Shown here: positions 55,791 to 64,000 of the stretch, one piece after another
How the letters are laid out: every line of letters begins with the position of its first letter
Position numbering within the stretch: position 1 is the first letter of the stretch
Assembly: GCF_900143565.1 (NCBI RefSeq)
Contig: NZ_FREX01000009.1
Coordinates: 62,001 to 126,000, forward strand
Reading direction: 5' to 3'
Length of the DNA: 64,000 nt
Source: Pseudovibrio sp. Alg231-02
GTDB taxonomy: Bacteria; Pseudomonadota; Alphaproteobacteria; Rhizobiales; Stappiaceae
The notes under the pieces: generated by a model
Database searches by the model: none
Seen by the model: the letters and a program-made list of their open reading frames with translations, nothing else
Told to the model about the DNA's origin: nothing
Program-made: the position numbers and the translations under genes

Positions 55791-55838
55791 TGCGTTGCTA
55801 TGTGCGTTCATTTGCGTTGAATGCGTTTTTTCTGCGTT
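55791..55838 (+). repeat. Five TGCGTT repeats in helical phase
   Basis: TGCGTT occurs at 55791, 55803, 55813, 55822 and 55833, with spacings of 12, 10, 9 and 11 bases, close to one DNA turn. The array sits between the deaminase stop and the MBL gene. Phased hexamers suggest a protein-binding array or simple-sequence drift. A CGGGG-ACAA-CCCCG hairpin at 55765-55778 lies just upstream. Confidence 0.55.
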
Positions 55839-55952
55839 CCTACGTCCCGCAGTACGCTGCAGGGCGAAATAACTCCCGCCAAATAAAGTTATCCCCCTGC
55901 ACACCAGAGCTGGCTATGATGGACTTCTCTGATCAAGCAGGAGGGATGAGCG

Positions 55953-56681
55953 GTGGAACGCATTCCGGCCCGGAAGTGGTATCGCACTACGAAACTGGCA
56001 GATGACATTACGCTGATTGATGAGCCCTACATCAAGCAGTTCTACCGCTGCAACATCTGGCATGTGCGCGGACGCCATAAGGATCTGTTGGTGGACAGCG
56101 GCATGGGCGTGGTCAGCCTGCGGCAGCATGTGGCGCTCACCGCTGAAAAGTCCGTCATGGCCGTTGCCAGCCACACCCACTTTGACCATATCGGCTGCCA
56201 CCACGAGTTTCCGCATCGCTTGATCCATATCGCAGAAGCTGACCTGCTGGCCCATCCAACCCGTCAGAACACGCTGGCTGATCCTTACGCAACTGACGAT
56301 ATCTTCGACGCGCTTCCGCCAGAGCCCTACAAGTCTTCCGAATACGCCGTCAAACCAGCCCCTGCCAGCCACCTGCTGGAAGATGGCGAAGTGCTCACCA
56401 CCGGAGATCGACACTTCGAGGTCATCCATACCCCCGGCCATTCCCCCGGCGGTATCGCTTTATGGGAGAAGGCGACAGAAACCCTGATCGCAGGAGACAT
56501 CGTCTATGACGGCCCGCTGGTGACAGACTGCTACCACTCCAACATGGCGGACTACATCGCCAGTATGAAGCGTCTGTTAGACATTCCCGTCCGCACTATC
56601 CACGGCGGTCACTTCCCCAGCTTCGACGGCGAACGCCTTCACGAAATCATCTATGCCTTCCTGAAGGAGCATGACAAATAG
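55953..56681 (+). CDS. MBL-fold metallo-hydrolase
   Basis: This 242-residue metallo-beta-lactamase-fold hydrolase has SHTHFDHIG near residues 72-80, the HxHxDH metal motif. HTPGHSPGGIALW, LIAGDIVYDG and TIHGGHFPSF supply the remaining ligands. The start codon is GTG with GGAGGG about eight bases upstream. It lies 190 bp after the deaminase, so it may be in the same operon or use its own promoter. A substrate related to nucleobase catabolism is inferred only from context. Confidence 0.88.
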   Translation: MERIPARKWYRTTKLADDITLIDEPYIKQFYRCNIWHVRGRHKDLLVDSGMGVVSLRQHVALTAEKSVMAVASHTHFDHIGCHHEFPHRLIHIAEADLLAHPTRQNTLADPYATDDIFDALPPEPYKSSEYAVKPAPASHLLEDGEVLTTGDRHFEVIHTPGHSPGGIALWEKATETLIAGDIVYDGPLVTDCYHSNMADYIASMKRLLDIPVRTIHGGHFPSFDGERLHEIIYAFLKEHDK

Positions 56682-56817
56682 CGCCAACTCCGTAGTCTTC
56701 CCTATAAAATCCAGTCATCTCCTGTGACGCTCAGAACAGCAACCTGCAAAGTCATTGCTTACTCTGGAAGGTGGGAGGGCAGTACGCCCGGGCCGCTGAC
56801 ATCATGGGAGTTGGACA

Positions 56818-57957
56818 ATGACAGCGATTGGTTTGAACAGTTTTGTCTCCGCCGCACACACCATCCCGCAGGATGGCAAGCTCACGGTTGCTGAGGGACA
56901 GGTGAAGACCCACTCCAGCACTGCAATCGCAGGCAGGCTCGTCACCTGGGTCAAACAGCAAGCGGCGGGAGAAGTTCAGAAGCAGGAAGATCAGGGCGCC
57001 TTCCGTCTGGCGCTCACCAACCACTACGGCAAAACGCTGGGCGAGAAAGCCTATCAGGCCGCCTGTCGGGCTTGCGACCAGAATCCTGGCACAAGCCACA
57101 GCCTGACATCCCGGCAAGTGCAGGAAGGCGTCACCTTTGCAGAACATCAGGTGCTGAGAAACGAAAGCTCAGCAGTGCGCATCAAGGCCCTCTCTGAAGA
57201 TGTGAAGCACAATCCGATCAGCAATCTGGTTCAGAACAAGGCCCATCAGACGGTTCCTTCGTTCCAAAGTGAGATCATTGAGACCCCGGAGACAAACACC
57301 GAACGTCTCGCTGCTCGCGCGGATGGCAAATACACGGAGCGGAATCCCTTCCACGTAGAACGGGAACTGATGGCCCGCCTCAGTACAGAGATTGCCGGGA
57401 AGTATGATCCACTCCTGGCCGAAAATGCCACCTCCAAGGCTTGGGGCAATGAACTGTTGCAGAGTATCTATCGTGGTGTGCTGCGAGACCAAAGACCTGT
57501 CGAGAAGGGGGAGACTCTGAGTGTTTCCGAAACACCTCACCCGATGAAGATCGCCGTTGAGCGCTTTGAAAAGCAGGTCTGGAAATACGCAGAACAAAGC
57601 TTCCTGCACTCTCTGCCAGAAAATGCGGAAGTCGCCATCCATGATCTGTCACGACAGCTGAACTGGGAGAACTTCCCCGCACTGGCCGAGCAGCACGGCG
57701 TCCCTGGCATTGGCTGGGACAGCGAGGCGACAGGCACCTACTTTGCGGCCAACATCCCGCCAATCCGCGATCTCGCTATTGAGCGGCTCATTGAGAAGCG
57801 GGAGGATGAGACGTTCCTGAGCTCCGTCACCGTCGAGAGTTTCAACGACATAATTGAAGATGCGTTGAGCGAACTGAAATCACCGCAACAAAAACATGCC
57901 AGCCCACCAGCTGCCGACCACACCAGCAACACCACAAAGCACGTCCGTTGGGTCTAA
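56818..57957 (+). CDS. Unknown protein with the shared N-terminal module, large form
   Basis: I do not recognise this 379-residue protein. Residues about 20-105 (KLTVAEGQVKTHSSTAIAG, then DQGAFRLALTNHYGKTLG and SHSLTSRQVQEGV) match, at roughly half the positions, the N-terminal module of the protein at 62602-63390. The remaining 270 residues are unlike that protein. No signal peptide or membrane segment is visible. The DNA just before both start codons is also similar (GGGA/TGGAC). A shared N-terminus with different C-termini is typical of secreted effectors, but no secretion signal can be proven here. Confidence 0.75.
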   Translation: MTAIGLNSFVSAAHTIPQDGKLTVAEGQVKTHSSTAIAGRLVTWVKQQAAGEVQKQEDQGAFRLALTNHYGKTLGEKAYQAACRACDQNPGTSHSLTSRQVQEGVTFAEHQVLRNESSAVRIKALSEDVKHNPISNLVQNKAHQTVPSFQSEIIETPETNTERLAARADGKYTERNPFHVERELMARLSTEIAGKYDPLLAENATSKAWGNELLQSIYRGVLRDQRPVEKGETLSVSETPHPMKIAVERFEKQVWKYAEQSFLHSLPENAEVAIHDLSRQLNWENFPALAEQHGVPGIGWDSEATGTYFAANIPPIRDLAIERLIEKREDETFLSSVTVESFNDIIEDALSELKSPQQKHASPPAADHTSNTTKHVRWV

Positions 57958-57967
57958 GCCGATAAGC

Positions 57968-59131
57968 TCAGCCTGAGGAGCCCATCTCCTCAGGCATCCA
58001 CGAGATGACATAGCGCGGTAGATCCGGAAACGGTCCTTCACCACGTTTTTCAGAGGAGAGCTGCTCAAATCGCCCCGCCTTGCCAAGAGCCTCACACCCG
58101 CATTCCCAGTTCGCCAGCCAGATCCCCAAGGCCACCATGGCGTAGTACCGTGAATGCGTCGCCGCACAAAAATCCACCCGCCGTATCCTCGCATTCTCCG
58201 CAAGCACGATACCCCGTGTCGACTGTGCATTGTAGGAGGAGGGCGACCACTGACACACCTCATAACACCGCCCAAACTCCCGATAGGGCCGTGCGTTCGT
58301 GTTCAGTGGCTTGGCAAAACCAGCATCCGCAAAGAACAAGTCCTGCACATCCAGCCGATGCCGCTGTGTCTTCTGGATGAGGCGGATCGCCAGCGGGGTG
58401 TAGCGGGAGCGATACCCAAACCCGCAAACGCAGATGATGTGATCCTTCTCAGGATCAAACCGTGCGCCCAGATGTTTGATGATGCTCTTGTGGTCCGCTC
58501 CCGGCCCAATCCAGCAGGTTGCCAGCCCTTGCCGTGTGGCCTCAATCACCACCTTCTGCAAACTGCGCCCCACATCCACCACCGCCATCTCATGATACTC
58601 ACGCGGTGCAATAGCCACCAAAAACTCATGCGTCCCAACCGCAGGCCAAACCACAAGCGGATTGTCGACATACTCAAAGCGAATGGGGTGAGGGCTCAGA
58701 CAATGCTCTGGCCTGCTAGTCCGCTCTGCCAATGAAAGCACCATTTGGCGATGCTCTTCGCTCATAAGCCGCTTTTGAAAGGACCGGCACGAGACCCGCG
58801 CCCGCAGCAACTCAAATGCATCCAGATGCTCAAGGCTGGTTGGCAGCGGCTCTTCCGGGTGAAAGCCATACCGAACTGTCACCACATCGAAAATCAGATT
58901 GAGAAACAGCAGTCCAGCAAGAACAAGCGGCAAATCCACCAACAGAAATGACCAGCAGCCAACCAGCGCGCCGATCCCAGCCAACACCAGCAACAGCACC
59001 ACAGCCACCAGATTGGGCAGATACTGCAGCCAGCTGGTCCACTGCAGCCACATCTTCACCCGCCACCACCACCTGGTTTCAAACCAGGCCTCGTTAGGAG
59101 TGCGCGTCTCTTGAGGAGGTGTTTCGTTCAT
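57968..59131 (-). CDS. Nitroreductase-family protein with N-terminal membrane segments
   Basis: The protein has about 387 residues. Two hydrophobic segments lie around residues 35-85 (LVAVVLLLVLAGIGALVGCW and LPLVLAGLLFLNLIF). A nitroreductase-like domain follows, with VSCRSFQKRLMSEEHRQM and GRSLQKVVIEATRQGLATCW, the FMN-binding and dimer-interface pattern. A second C-terminal repeat of that type is suggested by WSPSSYNAQSTRGIVL. The ATG at 59131 has GGAA upstream; a TTG at 59146 is alternative. Membrane anchoring of this fold is uncommon. Substrate and partner are unknown. Confidence 0.75.
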   Translation of the reverse strand: MNETPPQETRTPNEAWFETRWWWRVKMWLQWTSWLQYLPNLVAVVLLLVLAGIGALVGCWSFLLVDLPLVLAGLLFLNLIFDVVTVRYGFHPEEPLPTSLEHLDAFELLRARVSCRSFQKRLMSEEHRQMVLSLAERTSRPEHCLSPHPIRFEYVDNPLVVWPAVGTHEFLVAIAPREYHEMAVVDVGRSLQKVVIEATRQGLATCWIGPGADHKSIIKHLGARFDPEKDHIICVCGFGYRSRYTPLAIRLIQKTQRHRLDVQDLFFADAGFAKPLNTNARPYREFGRCYEVCQWSPSSYNAQSTRGIVLAENARIRRVDFCAATHSRYYAMVALGIWLANWECGCEALGKAGRFEQLSSEKRGEGPFPDLPRYVISWMPEEMGSSG

Positions 59132-59231
59132 GCACGTGTTCCGCAATCAGACCAGAGGAGGCTCACTGCGAAACATTTTAAGCGAGGCTTCTTCCTGAAA
59201 CGTAACCAAGCATCAGGAACAGGATAGGGTA

Positions 59232-60218
59232 TCAGCCAACCGCCTTAGCTGTTTTCGCTGGGCGGTAAAGGAACCGGTTGAATGCATCCTCCGGCATCAT
59301 CTGGATCAGACGACCAATCAGCGCCATGGCTGCAACGCAGAACACAAAGCGCCCAACCAGTGCGCCGGACCAGTGCGCGCCAAATGCCATCATCACCAGC
59401 GGATCCTCAATCAACCCATGGCAGATGCCCATGAAGGAAAGCGACAGCACCGCATCGCGAGAGGATAACTTGCCTTCCTGCGCTTCTTTGATGATGAGAC
59501 CACCACCGTAAGAAAGCCCAAGCAAAACACCCACCATGGTGATCGGCGTTGCCGCCTTGCTGATGCCCATAAGGCGCAGTAATGGAGAGAGCAGCCAGCC
59601 AATCAGGTCGGTGATCTTCATCAGTTCCAGCAGTTTCAGGAAGATGATCAGCCCCATGATAATCCAGAACATGGTGAAGAGCAGAGACGCACTGGAATAG
59701 CCCCACTGCAGCCATGTCTCTTCAATCGTCGGCGCAAAAGGCAACCAGTCAAGCTGGATCGGCTGCTGCAGCCAGCCACCCGCAGAGTAAAACAGGTTCA
59801 GCACCATGCCGTAGGTGATGCCCACCACGAAACGCAGGCTGGAGGAAAACACAAAGCTGATCCCGGCACGGCGGGAGATACTCTGCTCCAGTGGCAATGC
59901 ATGGGCGATCAGCACCACAGAAAGCAGTACGGTCACATCAGCAACACTCAGCGACACCAGTGGCAAAATGGTCAGCATGACAGCCACGGCAGAATAGGTG
60001 CTCACCAGCAAACCAACAGCAAGCACAAGCCCCGTTGCAGCAGGCAGTCCCATCAGGCCCATCAGCGGTTCAAGCGCAACGCCAAGATAATCAACCAGCC
60101 CTAATTCCATCAGAATGCGCACAAGGATCATCACGGGAACCATGGTCTTGACCATAATCCAGAACAGACCGACGGAGTCTTTTGCAATTTTTTGACAAGC
60201 GGCGGTGAAGCTTTTCAT
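59232..60218 (-). CDS. Gate-domain (nucleoside-recognition) membrane protein
   Basis: This membrane protein has about eight segments. LLGLSYGGGLIIKEAQEGKLS and FMGICHGLIEDPLVMMAFGA are typical of gate-domain proteins related to nucleoside transporters and YjiH/SpmAB proteins. I place the start at the ATG at 60218 (MKSFTAACQKIAKDSVG), about 328 residues, because the upstream 32 residues to 60314 look non-structural. The ribosome-binding site is weak. It is preceded by the short TTTTTTGACAA direct repeat at 60188 and 60220. The function is not established; the family transports or permeates small solutes. Confidence 0.7.
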   Translation of the reverse strand: MKSFTAACQKIAKDSVGLFWIMVKTMVPVMILVRILMELGLVDYLGVALEPLMGLMGLPAATGLVLAVGLLVSTYSAVAVMLTILPLVSLSVADVTVLLSVVLIAHALPLEQSISRRAGISFVFSSSLRFVVGITYGMVLNLFYSAGGWLQQPIQLDWLPFAPTIEETWLQWGYSSASLLFTMFWIIMGLIIFLKLLELMKITDLIGWLLSPLLRLMGISKAATPITMVGVLLGLSYGGGLIIKEAQEGKLSSRDAVLSLSFMGICHGLIEDPLVMMAFGAHWSGALVGRFVFCVAAMALIGRLIQMMPEDAFNRFLYRPAKTAKAVG

Positions 60219-60590
60219 TTTTTGACAAACCAATGCTGCGCGCGCTTCGTCTTGCTCAAAGCACTGCGAGTGAACGGAGGTTGGGAAAATCAAAAGGGTC
60301 GGCCCTTGCTGCATTGCCCAGCAAAACTACTAGGATATTTCAGGTTTTGAGGAAATAGTATTTTACTCAACCCACCCACTTTAAATTCTCAAAGGAACGT
60401 TTGTGCGTGGGGGAAGACCTGTGCCGTTTCCGGCTTAGTCTTTCAGACAGACCAATGCGAATTGTCTCGCTGTAACTCTTGCTTTTGTCACCTCCGGTTC
60501 TGCTTTGCTTAACTATCGAAAGACCTCTTCCTTTTGAGCCTGCCTGTTTTGCATTAGCGTTTTTTGAAAGAGCAAAAGCAGGTGAGAAAA

Positions 60591-61193
60591 ATGGCCGGAA
60601 AAACCCTGAAGACCTTTAAGAACCTTTCTGATTTTCGCAGTGGCTTCTCTGATCTCAAACAGAAGATGGACCACAAACACGGCATCCATCTGCTGGACAT
60701 TACCAAGTTTGACAAGGAGTTGGGCAATAAGACCTTCCTTGAAAAAAGCTATGAGGCAGCCGTTGAGGATTCCCCAAAAGTCTCCAAAATCTCTGAAGCG
60801 CATGGAAAGCTGACACGGCTCAAAAACTCACTGGAGCGCGAAAGCAGCGGTTTTGAAGACCTCGACAAGCTTTACAACAAGCTGGTTGCTCAGCTGAATG
60901 AGGCAAGCAAGAAAAACAAAGGCGACGTCAAAAAGCTCAGTGAAGACAAAGAGTATGATGAAGCCCAAGCCAACCTCCTAAAGCTTGCCCCCCATTGGAA
61001 AAAAGCCAGTAAAAAGCGGAATGACTTCCAGAAAGCCGAACGCGAACTCGCCGCTCTCGACAAAAAACTCACGGAAATCAAAGCCGAAGCCTCGAAGAAA
61101 TGCCCTGTTGAAGTAAAACGGGACTCTAAGAAACTCCTCTTGCTTATCGCAGGCGACAAGGTGGTCGAATACTCTTTGAAACATACAAAGTAA
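60591..61193 (+). CDS. Lysine-rich coiled-coil protein of unknown function
   Basis: I do not recognise this 200-residue protein. It is unusually rich in Lys and Glu and mostly helical, with coiled-coil-like heptads around residues 70-170 (KLYNKLVAQLNEASKKNKGD and KAERELAALDKKLTEIKAEA). There is no signal peptide or membrane segment. The ATG at 60591 follows AGGTGAG; an in-frame TTG at 60564 lies upstream. It sits between the two N-terminal-module proteins. A structural, chaperone or secreted role is possible, but nothing in the sequence settles it. Confidence 0.65.
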   Translation: MAGKTLKTFKNLSDFRSGFSDLKQKMDHKHGIHLLDITKFDKELGNKTFLEKSYEAAVEDSPKVSKISEAHGKLTRLKNSLERESSGFEDLDKLYNKLVAQLNEASKKNKGDVKKLSEDKEYDEAQANLLKLAPHWKKASKKRNDFQKAERELAALDKKLTEIKAEASKKCPVEVKRDSKKLLLLIAGDKVVEYSLKHTK

Positions 61194-61481
61194 ATAATGG
61201 TTCAATTGCTAATTCATACGACATAATAATTGGTTACAAATATCAATAACATGATTCTAACGCTATAGTTGTTTTCCTCCGGCGTTGCTGTTTTTCAACT
61301 GCCTATCAGCTATGTTGCAGCGACCTTAAGAGATAGCGATCTTTCTCATTGGAGAAAAGATTTTAGAGTTTTAAGTAATTGATATTTTTAATATATTTTT
61401 GTTCAGCCTTGGAGGGTAGGGGTGTTTGAAAGACACTCTAACAAATAGGATGAACGTGATTAAGCACGTTGGAGTGATACA

Positions 61482-62288
61482 TTGACCAAAGCAAAATATT
61501 CGATTTCTTCAATCCGGAGCATGATAAGTTCTTTTGATAAATTGCTTAGAAATGCTGATGTTGAAGGTTTCTCAAAATCTAGGAAAGATGTTATTTTAAA
61601 TGAGTTTTCTGCTATTCGCGAATTCTCTGAAGTATTTCCCAAGCACTACCTCAAACGGACGGATGCTATTGATCGGATTGATTATCTGCGTACTCTCTCG
61701 ACCAATCCCAGAACTATCATCGATGTCGGAGTAAACAAAGGTACTCCTAAACTCTATCGAGCATTTGCGGAGCTCCCGTTCGTATTGATCGATCCTGCCT
61801 TCGAGGGAGAAGAGCGGCTCACGGTGAAACCTGAGAATTATACGTATGTGAACAAGGCAGTTGGAGATCACCAGGACACACAAATATTGCATGACAACTC
61901 CGGTAAATCATCGCTTCTAGAGCCTAAGGGAGAGTTCAAAATATGGGAGGCACATAGCAAATATGAGGTTCAGATAGATAGGCTTGATACTATTCTCACT
62001 GAGGTTGAAGCAGAGCCACCTTATGGTGTGAAGCTTGATGTTCAAGGATATGAGTTGAAAGCGGTCCGTGGAATGACCAAAATAATGCCTAAGATTGATT
62101 TCTTGATCTGCGAGACAAACATAAGAAATACGGCAGAAGGGACTTATCAGTTTTCAGAGCTTGTTGCAGAGCTGCTTAAACACGACTTCCTATTTTTTAA
62201 TTTCCTCAACAATTTCAAATCAAACGCCCGCTACTATGATGTTGTTTTCCTGCATCGTAGCAACGTGAAATTTAATCGTTTGGATTGA
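61482..62288 (+). CDS. FkbM-family methyltransferase
   Basis: This is a 268-residue SAM methyltransferase of the FkbM type. TIIDVGVNKGTPKLYRAF is the SAM-binding motif, where the usual G-x-G is GVNKG. PYGVKLDVQGYELKAVRGM is the second family motif. It starts at a TTG with GGAG seven bases before. The gene is clearly AT-rich compared with neighbours, which suggests acquisition by transfer. FkbM enzymes often methylate sugars or secondary metabolites; the acceptor here is unknown. Confidence 0.82.
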   Translation: MTKAKYSISSIRSMISSFDKLLRNADVEGFSKSRKDVILNEFSAIREFSEVFPKHYLKRTDAIDRIDYLRTLSTNPRTIIDVGVNKGTPKLYRAFAELPFVLIDPAFEGEERLTVKPENYTYVNKAVGDHQDTQILHDNSGKSSLLEPKGEFKIWEAHSKYEVQIDRLDTILTEVEAEPPYGVKLDVQGYELKAVRGMTKIMPKIDFLICETNIRNTAEGTYQFSELVAELLKHDFLFFNFLNNFKSNARYYDVVFLHRSNVKFNRLD

Positions 62289-62601
62289 TAAAACTCGATT
62301 TGACTATTGGTCCATGTGTTACTCTTTGCTTGCACTTTTCGAACAGCGCATCGCACATTATTTGCATTCATGCACCGTGGTTTTGGCTAACCAAATATAT
62401 AAACAAATGCTTGCTATATGGGGAGACACGCTTACTAATCCTGCCATTTGAAAGAGTTGAATACGACTGCTTCTCATCCCCCGTCTGACAGAGTTGTTAC
62501 TCAGGTGTCATGAGCGCTGTGATGAACAGGACACTGGCTCTTTTGACTTAGCGTTAGCCTGATCCCATTACAAAAGAAACCAGCAGAATGGGATGGACAC
62601 T
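62289..62601. other. Gene-free AT-rich gap after the FkbM gene
   Basis: About 310 bases with no supported gene. The short frame at 62285-62488 has an atypical start and no motif. The right end contains the leader of the module protein at 62602, similar to the leader before 56818. Confidence 0.45.
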
Positions 62602-63390
62602 ATGACTTCAGTTAGCTTGAGCAATTTTCAGAATATCGCGGTCGATTCAGCGCCTTCTCAAAAGCTGACGGTTGCGGATGGGAATGTGCAAACCCGTCAG
62701 GCAAGCACGTCTATACAGGGTCGTTTTGTCTCCTGGCTTGCTCTGCAGGGCAACCTAGATTCTCAAAAAGCAGCAGATCAGGGAGCGTTCCGGACTGCCC
62801 TTCAGGACAAGTATGGCGCAACCCTTGGAACACAAGCGTACGATCAGGCCTGCAACGCCTGCGGTTTCTCAGCTGGCCAAAACCACAGCCTGACATCAAG
62901 ACAGGTCGTAACCGGTGTTCACTATGCAGACGAAAAGTTGAATAGCGATCCACTCGCCGCGTTAATTTCCGATCACGAAGTAACAGCTGCAAAATATGCA
63001 GCGTCGAGTTCCAACGGCGCTATACAAGATGAGGAAACTGCAGCGTTTATTTCGAAAGTCGAAGCAAAAGCAGCAGAGCCGGAAAACCATGACGTGGCCT
63101 CTGTGCTTCCGGCAAACTTGCTGGAGGGGAACTTCTCCGTCCCTGATAATGAGATCAGGCAGGCAGCCGTGGACACCCTCGATGTGATCACACAGTTTAT
63201 CTCAGAAAAGTACACCCCTGAGATTGCGGAGGTCGTGGAAGGCCGAGTTGTAGAAGCAGGATTGTTTGATGAGCTCCTTGCTGAACAGGTCGATCCAAAC
63301 AACAGCGTTGAACTGCGCGAGACCATCAGTATCTTCATTGATGCGATCTGGGAAGAAGCAAAGAAAGTTCACATCGAGTCTATCCTGTAA
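62602..63390 (+). CDS. Unknown protein with the shared N-terminal module, short form
   Basis: This is a 262-residue protein. Residues about 20-105 match the N-terminal module at 56818, including LTVADGNVQT, GRFVSWL, DQGAFRTAL and HSLTSRQV. The rest is acidic and different, with EIRQAAVDTLDVITQFIS and a C-terminal helical region. I use the ATG at 62602 because MTSVSLSNF aligns with MTAIGLNSF of the first copy; an ATG at 62593 adds three residues. The module may be a secretion, chaperone-binding or membrane-targeting part; this is inferred. Confidence 0.75.
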   Translation: MTSVSLSNFQNIAVDSAPSQKLTVADGNVQTRQASTSIQGRFVSWLALQGNLDSQKAADQGAFRTALQDKYGATLGTQAYDQACNACGFSAGQNHSLTSRQVVTGVHYADEKLNSDPLAALISDHEVTAAKYAASSSNGAIQDEETAAFISKVEAKAAEPENHDVASVLPANLLEGNFSVPDNEIRQAAVDTLDVITQFISEKYTPEIAEVVEGRVVEAGLFDELLAEQVDPNNSVELRETISIFIDAIWEEAKKVHIESIL

Positions 63391-63453
63391 ATGATCAGGA
63401 AAAGCGCCGAACCATAGTCGTCGGCCTTTGTTAAACCCGTAAGCGAACCAAGC

Positions 63454-63487
63454 AAAAAAGAAGCGCCTGCTAGGTAGGCAGGCGCTT
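63454..63487 (-). terminator. Intrinsic terminator of the ornithine cyclodeaminase-type gene
   Basis: AAGCGCCTGC and GCAGGCGCTT are perfect 10-bp arms around TAGGTAG. On the minus strand the stem is followed by CTTTTTT, so it ends the gene at 63530. Confidence 0.9.
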
Positions 63488-63529
63488 ACAAACCCCGGGC
63501 AAGGGATAGTTTAACGATGACCGCTGCTC

Positions 63530-64000
63530 TTACTCGGCAGCTTGTTTAACTTCTAAAAGGCCAAAGAGATTGCGCGGATCAGCCGGTTCAGCAATCATCT
63601 CCAGGTCCTGAGTTGCTTCGTCCTGCTTCACCAGATCATAGATGTAGCGCAGGCCGGAAAAGTCCTCGATGGCAAAGCCAACAGAGTCGAACAAGGTAAT
63701 ATCGCGCTCGGTGGTGCGGCCTTCAGCAGCTCCTGTAATCACTTCCCAAAGTTCAACAACCGGATAGTCATCATCCAGCTGCTGGATCTCACCTTCAATG
63801 CGGGTCTGTTCCGGGTATTCAACGAAGATCTTGGACCGCAGCAAAATGTCTTTGTGCAGCTCGGTCTTGCCAGGGCAGTCGCCACCAATCGCGTTGATAT
63901 GCACACCAGCCCCAACCATGTTGTCTGTCAGGATGGTGGCTTGCTGCTTATCCGCCGTCACCGTGGTGATGATATCCGCACCCGTGATCGCTTCTTCAGA
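63530..64000 (-). CDS. Ornithine cyclodeaminase-family protein, C-terminal part (window edge)
   Basis: These 156 codons are the C-terminal half of an ornithine cyclodeaminase/mu-crystallin family protein. The frame is open to the window edge. ITGADIITTVTADKQQATIL is followed by GAGVHINAIGGDCPGKTELH, the NAD-binding and substrate region of bacterial ornithine cyclodeaminase. The product converts ornithine to proline and ammonia in true Ocd enzymes. Other members are dehydrogenases, so the exact reaction is uncertain. An intrinsic terminator follows. Confidence 0.85.
   Translation of the reverse strand, partial: SEEAITGADIITTVTADKQQATILTDNMVGAGVHINAIGGDCPGKTELHKDILLRSKIFVEYPEQTRIEGEIQQLDDDYPVVELWEVITGAAEGRTTERDITLFDSVGFAIEDFSGLRYIYDLVKQDEATQDLEMIAEPADPRNLFGLLEVKQAAE

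Noticed and set aside
60188-60232. Short direct repeat TTTTTTGACAA before the gate-domain gene
   Set aside because: The repeat is AT-rich and only eleven bases, so chance is a fair explanation.

Overview
The window reads as chromosomal DNA of a marine alphaproteobacterium. The gene order rplU-rpmA-(GNAT)-obgE-proB-proA-nadD, the extended ribosomal protein L21 and the moderate GC content fit Rhizobiales/Stappiaceae-type genomes. My best guess is a Pseudovibrio-like organism; this is inference, since no rRNA or phylogenetic marker was compared.

Layout. 1-3827 (minus): the 5' part of nadD, then proA, proB and obgE. 4104-14183: a GNAT acetyltransferase locus. One RimJ/RimL-type gene lies next to obgE. 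A small plus-strand group follows (cold-shock protein, TetR regulator, OsmC-like protein, CPBP membrane protease), then ten tandem minus-strand GNAT genes, most touching or overlapping the next. 14340-15231 (minus): rpmA and rplU. 15816-17810 (plus): a chemoreceptor, followed by tRNA-Ser(CGA).

18054-31161 is a 13.1-kb integrative island bounded by a 14-bp direct repeat of the tRNA-Ser 3' end. It carries a tyrosine recombinase, two small HTH/excisionase-like proteins, two unknown genes, a type I restriction-modification operon (hsdM-hsdS-SIR2-hsdR) with a SIR2-domain gene between hsdS and hsdR, and a P4-type integrase at the far end.

31170-37330: an SAM methyltransferase, a Gfo/Idh/MocA oxidoreductase, a purine/ureide group (NCS2 permease, allA, allE-type bicupin) and a LysR regulator. 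37566-48002 (plus): the respiratory nitrate reductase operon narK1-narK2-narG-narH-narJ-narI-ppiC. 48166-49158: a second Gfo/Idh/MocA oxidoreductase. 49768-56681 (plus): a BMP-type nucleobase/nucleoside ABC importer with a CodA-like deaminase and an MBL-fold hydrolase.

56818-63390: two unknown proteins sharing a roughly 100-residue N-terminal module, which flank a nitroreductase-like membrane protein, a gate-domain membrane protein, a lysine-rich coiled-coil protein and an AT-rich FkbM methyltransferase. The right edge is the C-terminal part of an ornithine cyclodeaminase-family gene.

The most unusual parts are the eleven-member GNAT locus in the conserved rpmA-obgE slot, the tRNA-Ser island with its SIR2-containing type I RM operon and an unknown two-gene pair, and the family of proteins sharing one N-terminal module with unrelated C-termini.
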